64,000 nucleotides of DNA, from NCBI GenBank assembly GCA_015956445.1, contig WIUZ02000012.1, positions 558,001 through 622,000 of the forward strand, given 5' to 3'. This document shows, piece after piece, positions 45,831 to 59,889 of this stretch. The notes under the pieces were generated by a model. It made no database searches, was not told the origin of the DNA, and saw only the letters and a program-made list of their open reading frames with translations. Positions within the stretch are counted from its first letter, which is position 1, and each line of letters starts with the position of its first letter. The translations under genes were made by a program, and so were the position numbers. Origin of the DNA: Thelephora terrestris (taxonomy: Eukaryota; Basidiomycota; Agaricomycetes; Thelephorales; Thelephoraceae).

Positions 45831-46462
45831 GGGGGTGATGCACGGACGGAGAACAACAGGGTGGGGAAGCGAATTGTCCGCCAATTTCGCTTTTGTGTTT
45901 TACTCAGCCTCTGCAGGTAGCAAATGTGATCCCCCTTCGTAGTTGTGGTATAGATGAATGTGTACGTATGTCACACGTCCTCAGCTCTCAATGACCCACC
46001 ACAGATCTATGCACCGCAAATCCTGTGAGGGTCAGATCAAGAACCCCTAACACCGGCGCTCCGCTCGGCTTCCTGCGTCCACGGTCGGCGGGATCCCTCA
46101 AATAATTTGCGGGCGGCGCCCTTGTGCGGAGTTCAGTTTTTGCGTACCTGGATCTCGAGCCTCCACTTGCTTAGCACCTGCGTCCTAGCGCGCTCGAAGA
46201 TATCTGGGCCAAGGAGGTTTGCACTTCGGCGCGAGATCGCGCCCAGGCTGGCGGATCGAGCTATCCTCTTTCGTGTCAATGGGCCATGCGACCTGCACAT
46301 CGGCCAGAAACAGAAAGAGTCTGTTGGGATTCTAGTTCAAACGCCAGAGGATGGTCAATTTTCCGAGTTTCAAAACGCCCCCAGTTCTACACAGCCAACG
46401 TAACGCAAAGGTATTTGCAATGGGATCTATTATACAACGCCATACAGCGGGATACACAATCC
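45831..46462. other. Intergenic region, about 0.63 kb
   Basis: This contains the promoter of the CNH-like gene and the 3' end of the next minus-strand gene. A 98-codon plus-strand frame (46107-46403) is open but resembles nothing known. Confidence 0.45.
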
Positions 46463-46993
46463 CTATCGTCGAAGCGTTCGACCATCCTCTTTGGGAATGG
46501 GGTCTGCAGGGGGACGAGCTTTTTTCTTGATCTGTCTGCGGTTAATAACAACTTTTTTCCTCCGGGTCCGTCCCTGTTTCCTTTGATCATCACGCCGATC
46601 CTTCCCGTTCCGTTTCCTCTTGACTGGAGCCACCGCAGAGACCATATCCCCTCGTATCTTAAACGGTGACACTTCTGGAGTCCCTGGCTCGGCCTTCACG
46701 GGGCTGAACATACCAGCCATATTGCTGAGGATCGCCTTCGAGTCTTCGCAGAGGGAATCGAACCTCGCTAACGGCTTAGTTGGGGAAGTCATACTCAGCC
46801 TCGCCCGCCTGCGCGCCGTAATTTCCTCCGTGCCGTCGCTTGGCATATGGGGCCCGAAGCTTATCGGGGTTCGTGGCGGACAGCTGGATTTGCTTGGCGA
46901 TCCGGGATTCGACTTGGCGGGTGGCAATGGCTTGATATCGCCGCCAAAGTGCGTTGGCTTAATCGGAGTCGACTGTGGGTATGGCGAAGGCAT
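46463..46993 (-). CDS. Small basic S/T-P-rich protein, unknown function
   Basis: A single uninterrupted frame of 176 codons runs from ATG 46993 to a stop at 46463. The N-terminal two thirds is rich in Ser-Pro and Thr-Pro (MPSPYPQSTPIKPTHFGG, STPIKP, MTSPTKP, MFSPVK), typical of sites for proline-directed kinases such as CDKs. The C-terminal third is very basic (VKRKRNGKDRRDDQRKQGRT and RRKKVVINRRQIKKKAR) and looks like a nuclear localisation or nucleic-acid-binding tail. I recognise no domain. Being intronless is unusual here, so the model may be incomplete. A predicted role as a cell-cycle-regulated nuclear protein is only inference. Confidence 0.5.
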   Translation of the reverse strand: MPSPYPQSTPIKPTHFGGDIKPLPPAKSNPGSPSKSSCPPRTPISFGPHMPSDGTEEITARRRARLSMTSPTKPLARFDSLCEDSKAILSNMAGMFSPVKAEPGTPEVSPFKIRGDMVSAVAPVKRKRNGKDRRDDQRKQGRTRRKKVVINRRQIKKKARPPADPIPKEDGRTLRR

Positions 46994-47444
46994 GTTTGGG
47001 GTGGTCCTGCACTAGTTCGTTCACTCCTGATTTTTATCGCCCTCTTCGCAAACGCGTGGTCCTGACCATGTCAAAAGCCCAAAGCAAAGGGTGGCCGTGG
47101 ATGGGTGGACACGATTGAGCGTTATCAATAGCCAAAGAATATCGCATGTACTATGTACCTTGAGCATGTTTTGCGCAAAAATAGGACTGAAAAGCCGCAG
47201 CCACTTGAGAGCCAGGAACTGGGCTCACTATCATTCATGCATCTCCCCAATTGCCAAGTGACATGTGCGGGCCGCCCTGACCCAGATTTAGCTTCACTGC
47301 CTTCTTGTCTTATTCCTCCGTCCTCCGTCCTCCTCCTCTCTTTTCCTGTTTTCTAACTTCTTTCCGACCTGAGGCCACTTTTCGAGGCCCTGAGGCACCG
47401 GTTTTCACCTCCTTTTTTCGTCACTCTCATTTTGAAGGACAACC
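46994..47444. other. Shared divergent upstream region
   Basis: This lies between the small basic protein (minus) and the beta-helix protein (plus). A strongly pyrimidine-rich stretch (47300-47355, 47405-47430) precedes the beta-helix ATG, as is common in fungal promoters and 5' leaders. Confidence 0.45.
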
Positions 47445-49159
47445 ATGTCCTGCATTAGCCCGGACCCTGCAAATACTGTCACGGATAGACTCAACCAGCT
47501 TCTCAGCACTGGAGGGAATGGATACGTGCTCAGCTTGTGCCCCGGTCTACAGTACCTCATCACCAAGCCTATACTCTTCGCCGCCCCGAATCAGGAAATC
47601 TCGACCCAGGGGTATCCCACGGGAAATGACAGGGCAACTTTAGTTGTGAATGGCCCCGTGTCGAACGGAACGGGACACACGAACGCCGTGGACGGCACTT
47701 GTACAAATTGTAGCGGCGTGAAACTGAGGAACATTCAGGTATGTTTCCTTCGGAGAGGTGCTTCCGGCTTTGACCAAGTTGAAAAACGACGCGTAGATCA
47801 ATGGGACCAGAGCTGGCGCTCCGCCTACCCAGGGAGGGGCCAACATTGAGATGGGAGGAGGCAACTCCGGACAACTGGTTTGCCATCTCTCCGTCTCTTC
47901 AATTCATGGGGCTCAGCGGAGTTGTCGTTAGATTGAATACGTTCACTCGTATGACCCCCGCTCGTGGTCTTGTCTTCACGTCGCCGAGGGGCCGCTCACT
48001 TGCTCTGGCGTCGTCATCCAGAACAACGATATCGGTCCATGCGGCTCTGACGCGTTCCAAGAATGGGCCGACGGTATCAGTCTCAGTTGTTCCAACAGTA
48101 TCGTCCAAAATAATACCATCTCTGATCCTACGGATGGCGGCATCGTCATCTTCGGCTCACCGGGCAGTCTCATCCAGAACAACACGGTTATTGTACAAAA
48201 CGTGGGTACTTTCGTCGGACCGGAAGGCATACATGGCTGATGTTTTTTTCCCAGGCAACGTGTCTAGGTGGTATCAACTTGGTGGACTATGAGCCATGGT
48301 GTACGTGTGCTATATTTTCGGTCTAATTTTAGCTCATCCCCGAATACAGTGGGCAACTACACCAACACAATCGTCCGGGACAACTATATCTATGGCGGGT
48401 TCGCGACCGACACCCAGGATGCTTCCACCGATACTAAAGGAACGAACAAGGAGGATGCCATTATCAAGTCAGTCGCAGAGAGTTTCAGTTCTCTTCAGTG
48501 TGCTCAATATCTTCTTGCGCAGGATCGGTATTGCAGTTGGTCCTCGAACTTGGTTTGGAAATCAGTACCTCCAGAACGTCAGTTCTTCTGGCACAGTCCT
48601 GAGTAATCACCTCTCTGGCGCATTCGGTTATGCCATTGCTATCACCTCCGCCCGAAATTTTACAATCCAAAACAACGTGTTGTTCGGGAACACAAGCTTC
48701 ATCGGATCGCGTGGCCCCAACTGCACGACTTTCGATACCACCCCCACACCTCAGCCTTTCGTGGTCGACTACAATAACACCAGTGGCCTGAGTCTTCAGT
48801 CCAATTTCCAGCAGGTACCTGATGGAGAATCATTGACTTGCATCTTGCCACCTGATAGCGGAGATTACTGGCCTTTCGGCGGCAATCCTGGCGGGAGCAA
48901 CACGACATCCGGTGGCGGCGGCGGCAACTCGACACCCAATAACTCGGGTGGCGGTGGGGGAAACGATGGTCTCTCCGCTGGTGCCAAGGCCGGTATCGCT
49001 CTCGGAGTCATATTAGGCGTGGCTTTGATCGCTGTCGCAACGCATTTCATCCGCAAGGCAGCCTTGAATAGACAACAACATGCCGGAGGGGCCAGACGAC
49101 TGCAATCAAGGGATGGGGATACGTGGGAAGGGAAGGGAACAACCTATCCATCGCCCTGA
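47445..49159 (+). CDS. Right-handed beta-helix (pectin-lyase-like) protein with C-terminal membrane anchor
   Basis: The first exon starts MSCISPDPANTVTDRLNQLL and contains GYVLSLCPGLQYLITKPILF. The exons then show parallel beta-helix coils rich in Asn and Gly: VDGTCTNCSGVKLRNIQ, GVVIQNNDIGPCGSDAFQEW, SNSIVQNNTISDPTDGGI, IVRDNYIYGGFAT and TSARNFTIQNNVLFGN. A Gly/Ser/Asn-rich linker follows, then one transmembrane helix (AGIALGVILGVALIAVATHF) and a short basic tail ending at 49159. Such proteins are usually polysaccharide-active or carbohydrate-binding. I see no clear catalytic Asp/Arg set of pectate lyases. No signal peptide precedes the visible start, so a small upstream exon may be missing. 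Confidence 0.75.
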
Positions 49160-50383
49160 ACCCATCCTCTAGACGGTATATTTTCTTTTCCTCCACGACT
49201 CTCATTTTCAACCAAATTAATATTGCACTTCATCCTGGGTCTCTTGAACACATTGAAAATGTACAGACGCTCCTTTACTTCACCCTATTGTGACCACTTT
49301 ATTATTCATCTCGTAGAATCCCCGTTCTTCTGCCCTATATATACCTAGTCTATACTGCTACCATCACACCTGTTGTGTTCGATGTTTGCCTCCAAAGTTC
49401 CCCAGTCTTGACCCCTCCCTCTCCTTTTCAACTCGTGTCCTCCCTCGCTTGTTACTGTAAACCCACCGGACATTCAGAGCTATTGCAGGTTCCCTCTAAT
49501 CACCAATAGAGACGCATTTTGTGATTTGTTCTATCCAAGGGTCCCAGAGGGCTTGTCGCCCCGCATCAGGGCGGCCACCTGTACCAAGAAACGATTGGCA
49601 CGTCGAGTGCGGAGATGAAAGGGGGCAGGCTGGGGCAAGCCGAAACGTTTGACCCTAACAGATGCGGTGTCCGTACCCAAGTCGACCCAAGCTATTCTTA
49701 GTCAATTTCGCAGGCATGCACCCCCATGTCGAACTCATAACCCCAGTATTAGAGGCCAGACTAAAACAGGTAGGTGATGTGCTCGGTTTAGGAAAGTTGC
49801 TATGCCGCGATGAGGATAACGAGCCAAATACAGCCAGGATGGAGACGAGACGGCCCGCAAAGTGCGGACCCTAATCCGAGCGAATTTCACCATTGTCCAA
49901 CAAGAGCAGACCCGAGGAAAGGGGAGGCCATGCCTCTGGTGTAAGAGTCGTGAACGTTGAACCCCCGTTGGGATCAATGGGTTGGAGATCGTCGTGAAGC
50001 CGAGAATTACAAGACGTGAGCGTGAACCCATTGTCTCAGTATATCAGAGGTGCAGTGGGTGAGAACGGAACGGTGAGAGAACGCACGATGGTCGTGCACA
50101 TTTCTGCCAATAACGACAAGGTCATACGAGGTATAGCTGTGGCAGTGTTAACAGGGATTTAAACCCTAAATCCACTTAAAGGGGAGGATTCGCATGAAGC
50201 TGACTCATTCTCGCCGTTATGCTGGCGTTAAGATTGGGAGGGAAGAGGATAACCGAGTACACGTTAGATGAGTAGGTTTTTGAGGGTGTCCAGATGTCGG
50301 CAAACTCCGTGTCTCGGTTGTGCCCCCCCTACCACAAACACTTGCACCTTCAAACCCGAAATCCCTCTGAGGTCTCAAAAGTT
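49160..50383. other. Intergenic region, about 1.2 kb
   Basis: This lies downstream of the beta-helix gene and upstream of poly(A) polymerase. Only short frames occur (for example 49662-49874 plus, 49735-50031 minus), with no family resemblance. The first 300 bases are T/C-rich, consistent with 3' UTR. Nothing else could be supported. Confidence 0.45.
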
Positions 50384-52992
<2,609 letters not shown>

Positions 52993-53691
52993 TTATGTGA
53001 GGTCAACTTAGCGATGTCCAGCCCTCATTCTGGCATTGTGGAGGACTTTTCTTTCGGTCCATTACCTGGAATAGCAGGAACAATTGCGAAAACACTCGCG
53101 ACAGATTTTGTCGATGACGGTTTTCTCTCTGGTTTCTGCGTTGTAACGTTTTAGATTCTCTCGTTTTAAAGGACTCCTCACACACACAAGCAACCCGAGG
53201 CCTTCCACCGACCAGGGATCGTTGGCACGAGGGAACTGGATCCTCAGGAACAATATCGTCATCCCTTCGTTATCTTATATGTTTTTGGTTTTGAAGTCGG
53301 TCGTGCAGTGCGGTTGGCCAAGGTGACAATCATTCGCTCGCTCAATCTCACACCTTTTTCGCATCCATCCCAGTCATTCTATCTGTTCTTAACTTACCCT
53401 CGCCTCCGCACCGCCTTGGGTCCGCATGCGTAATCCAACCTCCCTCGCGCGATCAATTCGTTGTATTTGTTCCTCTCTCTAAGCGCCTATTTGTTTGATT
53501 TTTATATACGTCATATGCGAGATAGAAACGGCAATGTAACTTCTTTGGATCCTCGTCGTGACCAGAACCCCGGGGCTTGGAAGACTCATCACCAAGACGC
53601 CTGCCTGAGTTCGAGCTAAAAATTGGGGGAGCGGGCGGCATTACCCGAGAGCGATTTGGATTCCTTGTCCTCATACCGCAACGTCGACTCA
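52993..53691. other. Intergenic region, about 0.7 kb
   Basis: This lies between the poly(A) polymerase stop and the MYND protein start. The first part is likely 3' UTR. Nothing else identifiable. Confidence 0.45.
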
Positions 53692-54823
53692 ATGTCCGTG
53701 GATGACACTAAACTCCTTGATTATGTTAGCTTTCGCCAATCCACTCACCTCAGCTACCATCGCGCCAATATTCGTCCGCAAGACTATCAAACGCTGTTAC
53801 CCAAAACGACGAAATTCGTGGAACAGGATGTACCTACGAGCGTGTTGACCAGCAGCAAGGACCCAATGTCGGTTTTGGAACTTGGTATAAGGTATCCGTT
53901 TTCGTAACCAAAGCGGTGGCAACCCTCCAGGTGACCCAGTTTGATGAATTTGTACAGACAATGGACAGGATGCGGTGCACCTCAGAACAAGCCCGAGGCT
54001 CTCGCAGGGTGGATGTATATCGTGTCTTACCTGGAAGGAGTTCCAGTCCCGTTAAAAGCGCGAGCATACTCCTCGCTCGCGAGGGCTTGGTATGATCTCG
54101 CCACCGAGAACGCTCCCAGGACCTTGCAGATTGACCGCCTCTACGATGCGGGAAACTGCGCAAACGAAGCCGTTGCCCTGGGACTCATCAGCCCTGTAAC
54201 GCTAACGGTCGCGTCGAGAATAGAGGATGCGGGGTTCAGGCGACCCCAGGACAACAGGTTTCCCGAGCACAGTACGGAAAGGTTTGAGCGGCTGACGGAC
54301 ATCTGGGAGGCCTTGGAGGCGCGGAAGGCTGAGATTATTGAAGAGGACTCGAAGAGAGAGGCTAAGGTATCCAAGGACCCGTTGAGCTATTTCTGTGCCG
54401 CGGAGGATTGTGGGATTGTCGCCACGAAGAAGTCCACTTTGAAGAGATGTGGGGGAGGGTGTCCTCGGGCGTTTAAGCCTTCGTACTGCTCGAAATATTG
54501 CCAGATGGCGGTGTGTTTTCGTTGTTTCTATCCTAAACAATGTTCATATCTTTTCTTCGTCCCAGGATCGTAAGCACCATAGGCCGTACTGTAGACCGGA
54601 CGCTACAGAATCGAGCGTTCGCCCGACCGACACTACGACCTCTACCGCCGTTGCGAGACCGGACCCACCGGAAGACGGTACGGGACCCTCGGAAAAGTTC
54701 AAGCCAGGCCCGGAGCGAGCCATCAACATTAACATCGGCAGAGGGACCCTCCAGCTCACTACCAACACGATTCCACCGCAGATGTTGAGGGAGATGAGGG
54801 AGCACCTCGAGAGCATGTTCTGA
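53692..54823 (+). CDS. MYND zinc-finger protein with N-terminal helical domain
   Basis: The start at 53692 is the first ATG in frame (MSVDDTKLLDYVSFRQSTHL). Exon 1 ends SVLELGIR and joins over an intron starting GTATCC to QWTGCGAPQNKPEALAGW. Helical repeats follow (LKARAYSSLARAWYDLATEN, LYDAGNCANEAVALGL), like Sel1/TPR helices. The zinc finger begins CAAEDCGIVATKKSTLKRCG and continues CPRAFKPSYCSKYCQMA; a second intron (after QMA) splits it from DRKHHRPYC. The tail carries PERAININIGRGTLQLTT and ends HLESMF at 54823. MYND fingers bind proline-rich partners and are expanded in agaricomycetes. No SET domain is present, so it is not a lysine methyltransferase. Specific role unknown. Confidence 0.75.
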
Positions 54824-55378
54824 AAAGGAGATAACTCCCTGCGGAAGTTTGAGAGTAGCGATTGGAGGGGAGGACAAAGCTTTGGTGACGCGAGTGCTTC
54901 CTATACGAGTACTGAGGGTCCTGAGGCTCAGACTTCCTCTAGGAGTATGTATCTCCGGGTCACGGCATCACCCTGTATGTATTCCAAGTTCGCGGTCTCG
55001 ACTTTGCTATCAAAAGAAGTAAAGATACATACTTTCGCTAAGGCTTCTTGTGCGATATCAACGCGCCGGCAGCAATCGTGATATGTATTGCCTTGGTCAA
55101 ATTCCGCCTTTTCCAATACAGGAGGAAGGGCGGACATAATTCTAAGCCAACTTCACGAAGATCCCTCGCGGGTGCGTTCCGATCCATTTGCATCTTCATT
55201 CCATAAAGAAAAACCGAAGACCGCATGGTGACCATCAAGGGGCACTTATCCAGATAGCAAACAAGAATTCATTCATGTCAGATCGTGGATACGTGACGGA
55301 CAAAAGCGAGATAGACAACAGTTGCGACGAGACCGTAAGGATGCAGAAAACCCCCCTGAAACCCTTCTTATGGAGTAA
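54824..55378. other. Convergent intergenic region
   Basis: This lies between the MYND gene and the 3' end of the next minus-strand gene. Short frames only; the model of the minus-strand neighbour could extend a little into it. Confidence 0.4.
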
Positions 55379-56751
55379 TCACCGCTCGACACCTCCGGGG
55401 TGAAAAGACTCCGTCGTACGAATTCGGAGGGGCGGCCGTCCAACGGGAGTAGCCAAAATGACTCTCTTGGGGTCAACATCCATGAAATCCAAGAATCCTC
55501 CGATTCTGAACTCATCGGTCGACCAGACTCTTTGATACGTGTACGCTGCGTACGAGTCCCCTTCCGCATTGAACGGTGAGGGGGATCTCAGCCAAACCCG
55601 GACACGGTGTGTGGCACCGACAGGTTTAGAGTCGAGAGGGATGGTGTATATGTGGCAGCCTAGGTCGCGTGGTGGGAAATCCAATCGAACGACCATGTTT
55701 TCGAGAAGGGCCTTGCCGACCCCTCCGGCTTCATACTCGAGGGTCAAGGAGTATACCGTTTCTTTGAGCAACTCCCAACTACACCAAATCACGGAGTTTG
55801 TTGAGAACAAGCTCTGAGAGCCAACGATAGAATGTGCGTTAAAACCCACCTCAGGATAAAGGTGACCTCGGCCCGACCGACGAGACATCTGTAAACCTGT
55901 CGGTCAGGTGCTTGGTACCAGGCCGTGGCGATGATGGCATCCGGGATCGCGGCGAAATTGGGATTGGTGCCTACCCAGAGGGCATCGTCGGCGAAGATCC
56001 GTTGGTCGACATTTTGATGGCGAAGCCAAACGCGCAAAGAATACAGACACTTCCTGGGAAGGCTATGTTTTGGCGGGAACAGGCTGACGGGTGGTTCTTA
56101 CAGTGAGTCGACTACACCAGAGGGGGAAGTAGAGGAGGAGGGCATACAAGACGTTGAAGTTGAGTTGTTGGGGGTCGAATGCAAGTTTGAGAGTGACAGG
56201 TTCGCAAAGACTTCGGTGTAAACCGCCTGCCTTGAACGATAATGAAAAGGTGTAATAACCCCGCTTGTCTTCTACGGGGACGAGGCTTTGGGTTGATTTC
56301 AGTGTTGTTGATGGCTCAGATATCTGAAGGTGACATACGTGATCATGAAGTGCATGATTGTCCTGTCCGCAACGAGGCTGAAGGTGCGGATTAACCGATT
56401 GTCACTTCGTTGACCTGGTTTGCTAAAGGTGGAAGAGATCGCTCAGAGAGAGGTCGTTTAGATACTAGACTGAGGGACGCACGCTGCAGATGTAAGTAGC
56501 CCCTCCTGGCTCCGAGAAAATTCGTTGATGGTAGGGTTTGAGGAGCTTGGGGACTCGAGCTGGGGAGGTGTAGGGGGCCATGGATTGTTGAGAGCGACTA
56601 CGGACTCTTTTCCGCCTTCATAAAAACTGGAAGTCTCGCTGATTGGGGAGCCAGGTTGCGGCTCATCGGCAACAGTTGGTCGTGAAGGCTCTGTAAAGCT
56701 TCTCCCGGGTGCGAGCGGCTTGCCAGTTTTTAAGGGGCGAATGGGGAACAT
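55379..56751 (-). CDS. Agaricomycete-type conserved hypothetical protein
   Basis: The start MFPIRPLKTGKPLAPG (56751) opens a disordered Pro/Ser-rich N-terminal exon. Downstream exons, joined by introns of normal size, encode SDNRLIRTFSLVADRTIM, RGYYTFSLSFKAGG with LHRSLCEPVTLKLAFDPQQL, RVWLRHQNVDQRIFADDALW, VGTNPNFAAIPDAIIATAWY, SVIWCSWELLKETVYSLTLE, GCHIYTIPLDSKPVGATHRV and YQRVWSTDEFRIGGFLDFMD. Alternating hydrophobic strands suggest a beta-rich globular domain. I do not recognise the family or a catalytic motif. The C-terminal end is taken as the stop at 55379; splice sites after the first exon are approximate. Confidence 0.55.
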
Positions 56752-57287
56752 GGTTGTGAAACGTAGGACGAAAAATCGAAGAAAGCGGGTATGAGGATGA
56801 GGATTGCTGGTAGTGGAAAGCGGGTATAGGCTGATGATCGCCCAACAACCGTCAGGCGGATCCACACTTTATACATGACACGCATCCATCCTGTGGGCGA
56901 CCCGCGAAACTGAAAGACCGGGTACCGGAAATCTGGCTTTGAGACGTTTCTTGGGTTTACTGATGCACAGCAAGGATGTCAGTTTCGGATGAGTGAAAGC
57001 ACGGGATCCTGTCATGTCTTGGGCACTTGAGTAACGGCTTCCGGCTAGCGGGTGAAGCGGCAGTGCAGGCCTACTTTTCTTGGAAGGAGATGAAACACTT
57101 TGTCGAACTATCAGTCACGGCTGTAAGTTTCACCGGTCGGGGAGCGTTATCCTGGGCGAGGGAATCAAAGGCTGTAAGTACACGGACGTGATGTTACGGA
57201 TGTACTGGCGTAGACGGGATTGACGCGTTGATCGTAACGACTCAACGAACTGTTGCCCGATCAGACCAAGCGTAGCACTGGGCTTTA
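56752..57287. other. Divergent intergenic region
   Basis: Upstream region shared by the hypothetical protein (minus) and GatB (plus). No defined motif could be supported. Confidence 0.4.
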
Positions 57288-59348
57288 ATGCACAGGTGCA
57301 TGCTGTCTCTTGCGCGACAGTCATCAAGATGGTCGAGGTCTCACTCAACACTCGCCGAAAACGCCAGCGGTGACCCTAGGTGGTTTGGCTGGCAAGTCGT
57401 CGTCGGAATTGAGGCTCACGCTCAAATCAAGTCAAGGAAGAAACTCTTCTCCGGTGAGCAGTGCATCCTGGCTATACCAGCGATTCGTGTTTCCATTTCT
57501 GACCTCACCTTTCAAAGATTCTTGGACGAATGACCCACCCCAACCTCCCTCAACTCGCGTTTCGGCCTTCGATGCTTCATTCCCGGGAACCTTACCCGTT
57601 CGTACTCCGGACAGTGCTTTTTGCCCGCGCCCCGTTGAAGCCTAACCTGTAGAGACTTAACTCAACCTGTGTTGCTCTCGGGGTTCGGACTGCGTTAGCG
57701 TTGAACTCGAACGTTCAACGCCGTTCTACCTTCGATAGGAAACATTACTTTTACAAAGATCTACCAGCCGGATACCAAATTACTCAACATTACGGTACAG
57801 CTCCGGTCATGTGTTCACCTTCGCATCCCCGCTAACTTCCTTATAGCCCCTATCTCTCTCGGGGGTTATCTGATGCTTGCAAATTGTATGCGTAAGGTTG
57901 GAATCAAGCAGATTCAACTAGAACAAGTGTGTGTTTTTCACCCTGTTTGCTCTGTTTCACCTTTCCTCAAGTATTTTAGGACACAGGCAAATCCACCTTT
58001 GATGTGCATCTTGGAAAGTCGTCCATAGATCTGAATAGAGCGGGGACAGCCCTTCTGGAAATCGTTTCAGACCCTGACATGAGGTACATTCATCAATACC
58101 GTGGTGATATCTTACAACTGAACACCTGAAGTTCCCCGGAGGAGGCTGGGGAGTATGTCAGAACATTGCAAGCAGTTCTTCGTTCGGTTGCCGCAAGTGA
58201 TGGGAACATGGAACAGGTAGGGTTCCGTTCGACATTCACAATTCGCTGGGTTATGGCTGAAGACCCCCAGGGCTCGCTTCGCTGCGACGTGAACGTTTCA
58301 ATCAACAAAAAAGGCGAACCTGCAGGAACGAGATGCGAGATAAAGAACTTGAACAGCGTGAAGAACATGCAGGTCGCCATCGGTGAGTGGGTTTGATCGA
58401 TGCAGAGGCTTCTTACCCACGGGAATCATTCGCAGCTTCTGAGGTGTTCAGACACATTGAAATTTTGACATCTGGCCAAGAAGTCAAACAGGAAACACGT
58501 GGATTCGATGAAGAGAAGGCGGAGACGTTCTCATTGCGAAGCAAAGAAGACGCACCGGATTACAGATACATGCCAGATCCCAACATCCCACCTCTTCTCC
58601 TGACAGAGGTGACTCTTACGATCCACTCGGATCCACCTTGTCTTACTGAGAAGAATGTAGAGTTACATCGATAAGATCCGTTCTTCCATGCCAGAACTCC
58701 CCGATGCGACTCGCGAGCGGTTACTCGCTCAGGGTCTTTCCGCCCAGGACACCGGTGTTCTCATGACCGCGGATGCGGGACGTGAGGTCGGCATGGATGG
58801 CACCTTCGGCCAGGGTGGAGTAGTCGCCTACTTCGATGCCGTGTCGGAAGGCCGGGACCCAAAGATCGTCGTGAACTGGATCGTTCAAGTTCTGTTTGGC
58901 CAACTTGCTGCGAGGAGCCAGACCTTCACGGAAAACCAGATTATGGCAGCTCAACTGGGCTCGTTGATCGACATGGTGCAGTCTGGCGTCATCACAGGTG
59001 AACCGTTTCCCCTACAACAGTCACCATGTACTTACGTTAGTTTTCCCAACAGGGTCCTCCGGGAAGCTGATACTAAGGCTCATGTTGGACAACCCCTCCT
59101 CTAAAACTCCAGAAGAGCTGGCAAAAGAGCATTCTCTCATCGCACTCGACAAAGGCGATTCTTCGATGGAAGCCTGGTGTAGGGAAGTGATCGGTTCGAA
59201 CCCCGAAGTCGCGGATGCGATTCGAGCGGGTAACGTCAATGTCGTAAACAAGCTCGTCGGAAGGGTAATGAAGAAGAGCCGGGGAACCGCGGACGCATTA
59301 TCGGTCAGGAAGCTCTTGCTGGAAATCATCGCGGCAAAAGGTGCTTGA
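57288..59348 (+). CDS. GATB: Mitochondrial glutamyl-tRNA(Gln) amidotransferase subunit B
   Basis: Subunit B of the GatCAB/GatFAB enzyme, which turns Glu-tRNA(Gln) into Gln-tRNA(Gln) for mitochondrial translation. The N terminus [20 protein letters not shown] is basic and free of acidic residues, like a mitochondrial targeting peptide. The core starts [20 protein letters not shown]. Following exons give [86 protein letters not shown] and [16 protein letters not shown]. The C-terminal half has [33 protein letters not shown] and the YqeY-like tRNA-binding end ([20 protein letters not shown]), with stop at 59348. At least eight exons. Confidence 0.93.
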
Positions 59349-59889
59349 TGACTCCCGTCAAAAGTAAGATTCGACAACGCTTGAAGATAATCATTAGCGC
59401 CAAAGAGAGACGTGGCCCGCGACTGGCCCTAGGGTGCCATAGATGTGCTGTCTTGATTTGTTGAATCACGCAGCCCTGGTTGATTCTTTCTCTTGAGCTT
59501 TCGTCCTGTTCGGTACCCCCATCTACGTTTCGTTGAACTGCAAGAGCCTTTCTTGTTCTTAGATTCGTGCTATCGTATATTGAAGTATCAAAACTCGATG
59601 ATATCAGTTGTCGCACATGCTGATTTGGACGACTTTGGAGAGTATGGGTTGGACTGTAGCGCGTGTGGATCAACGCGGTCTCTCCACCCTGACGTCCGGT
59701 AAAAAGCTTCAAGGAAATAGTAACGGCGGAATGCTGAACAACCTCAGTGTATGCACGTCAACAAAATTGTTTCACCCAGCAGAAAGGGACCGATTAACGG
59801 AGGTTCAGAGCCAAGGTTGATCGAACAAGTATCTTGTAGTCCTGGGGTCAATACAGTAGTACACACGAAAACTTAATTTGCTGTTTCAT
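59349..59889. other. Convergent intergenic region, about 0.54 kb
   Basis: This holds the 3' ends of GatB (plus) and the DsbA-like gene (minus). No gene seen. Confidence 0.45.

Noticed and set aside
46107-46403. Plus-strand frame of 98 codons upstream of the CNH-like gene
   Set aside because: No domain, no good start context, and no family match recalled.
46755-46775. tRNA-like B-box (GGTTCGATTCC on the minus strand)
   Set aside because: No pairing T-stem, acceptor stem or A-box; it lies within a coding frame (LARFDSL).
59193-59212. tRNA-like TTCGAACCCC
   Set aside because: It lies in the GatB coding exon (IGSNPEV) and lacks a tRNA fold.
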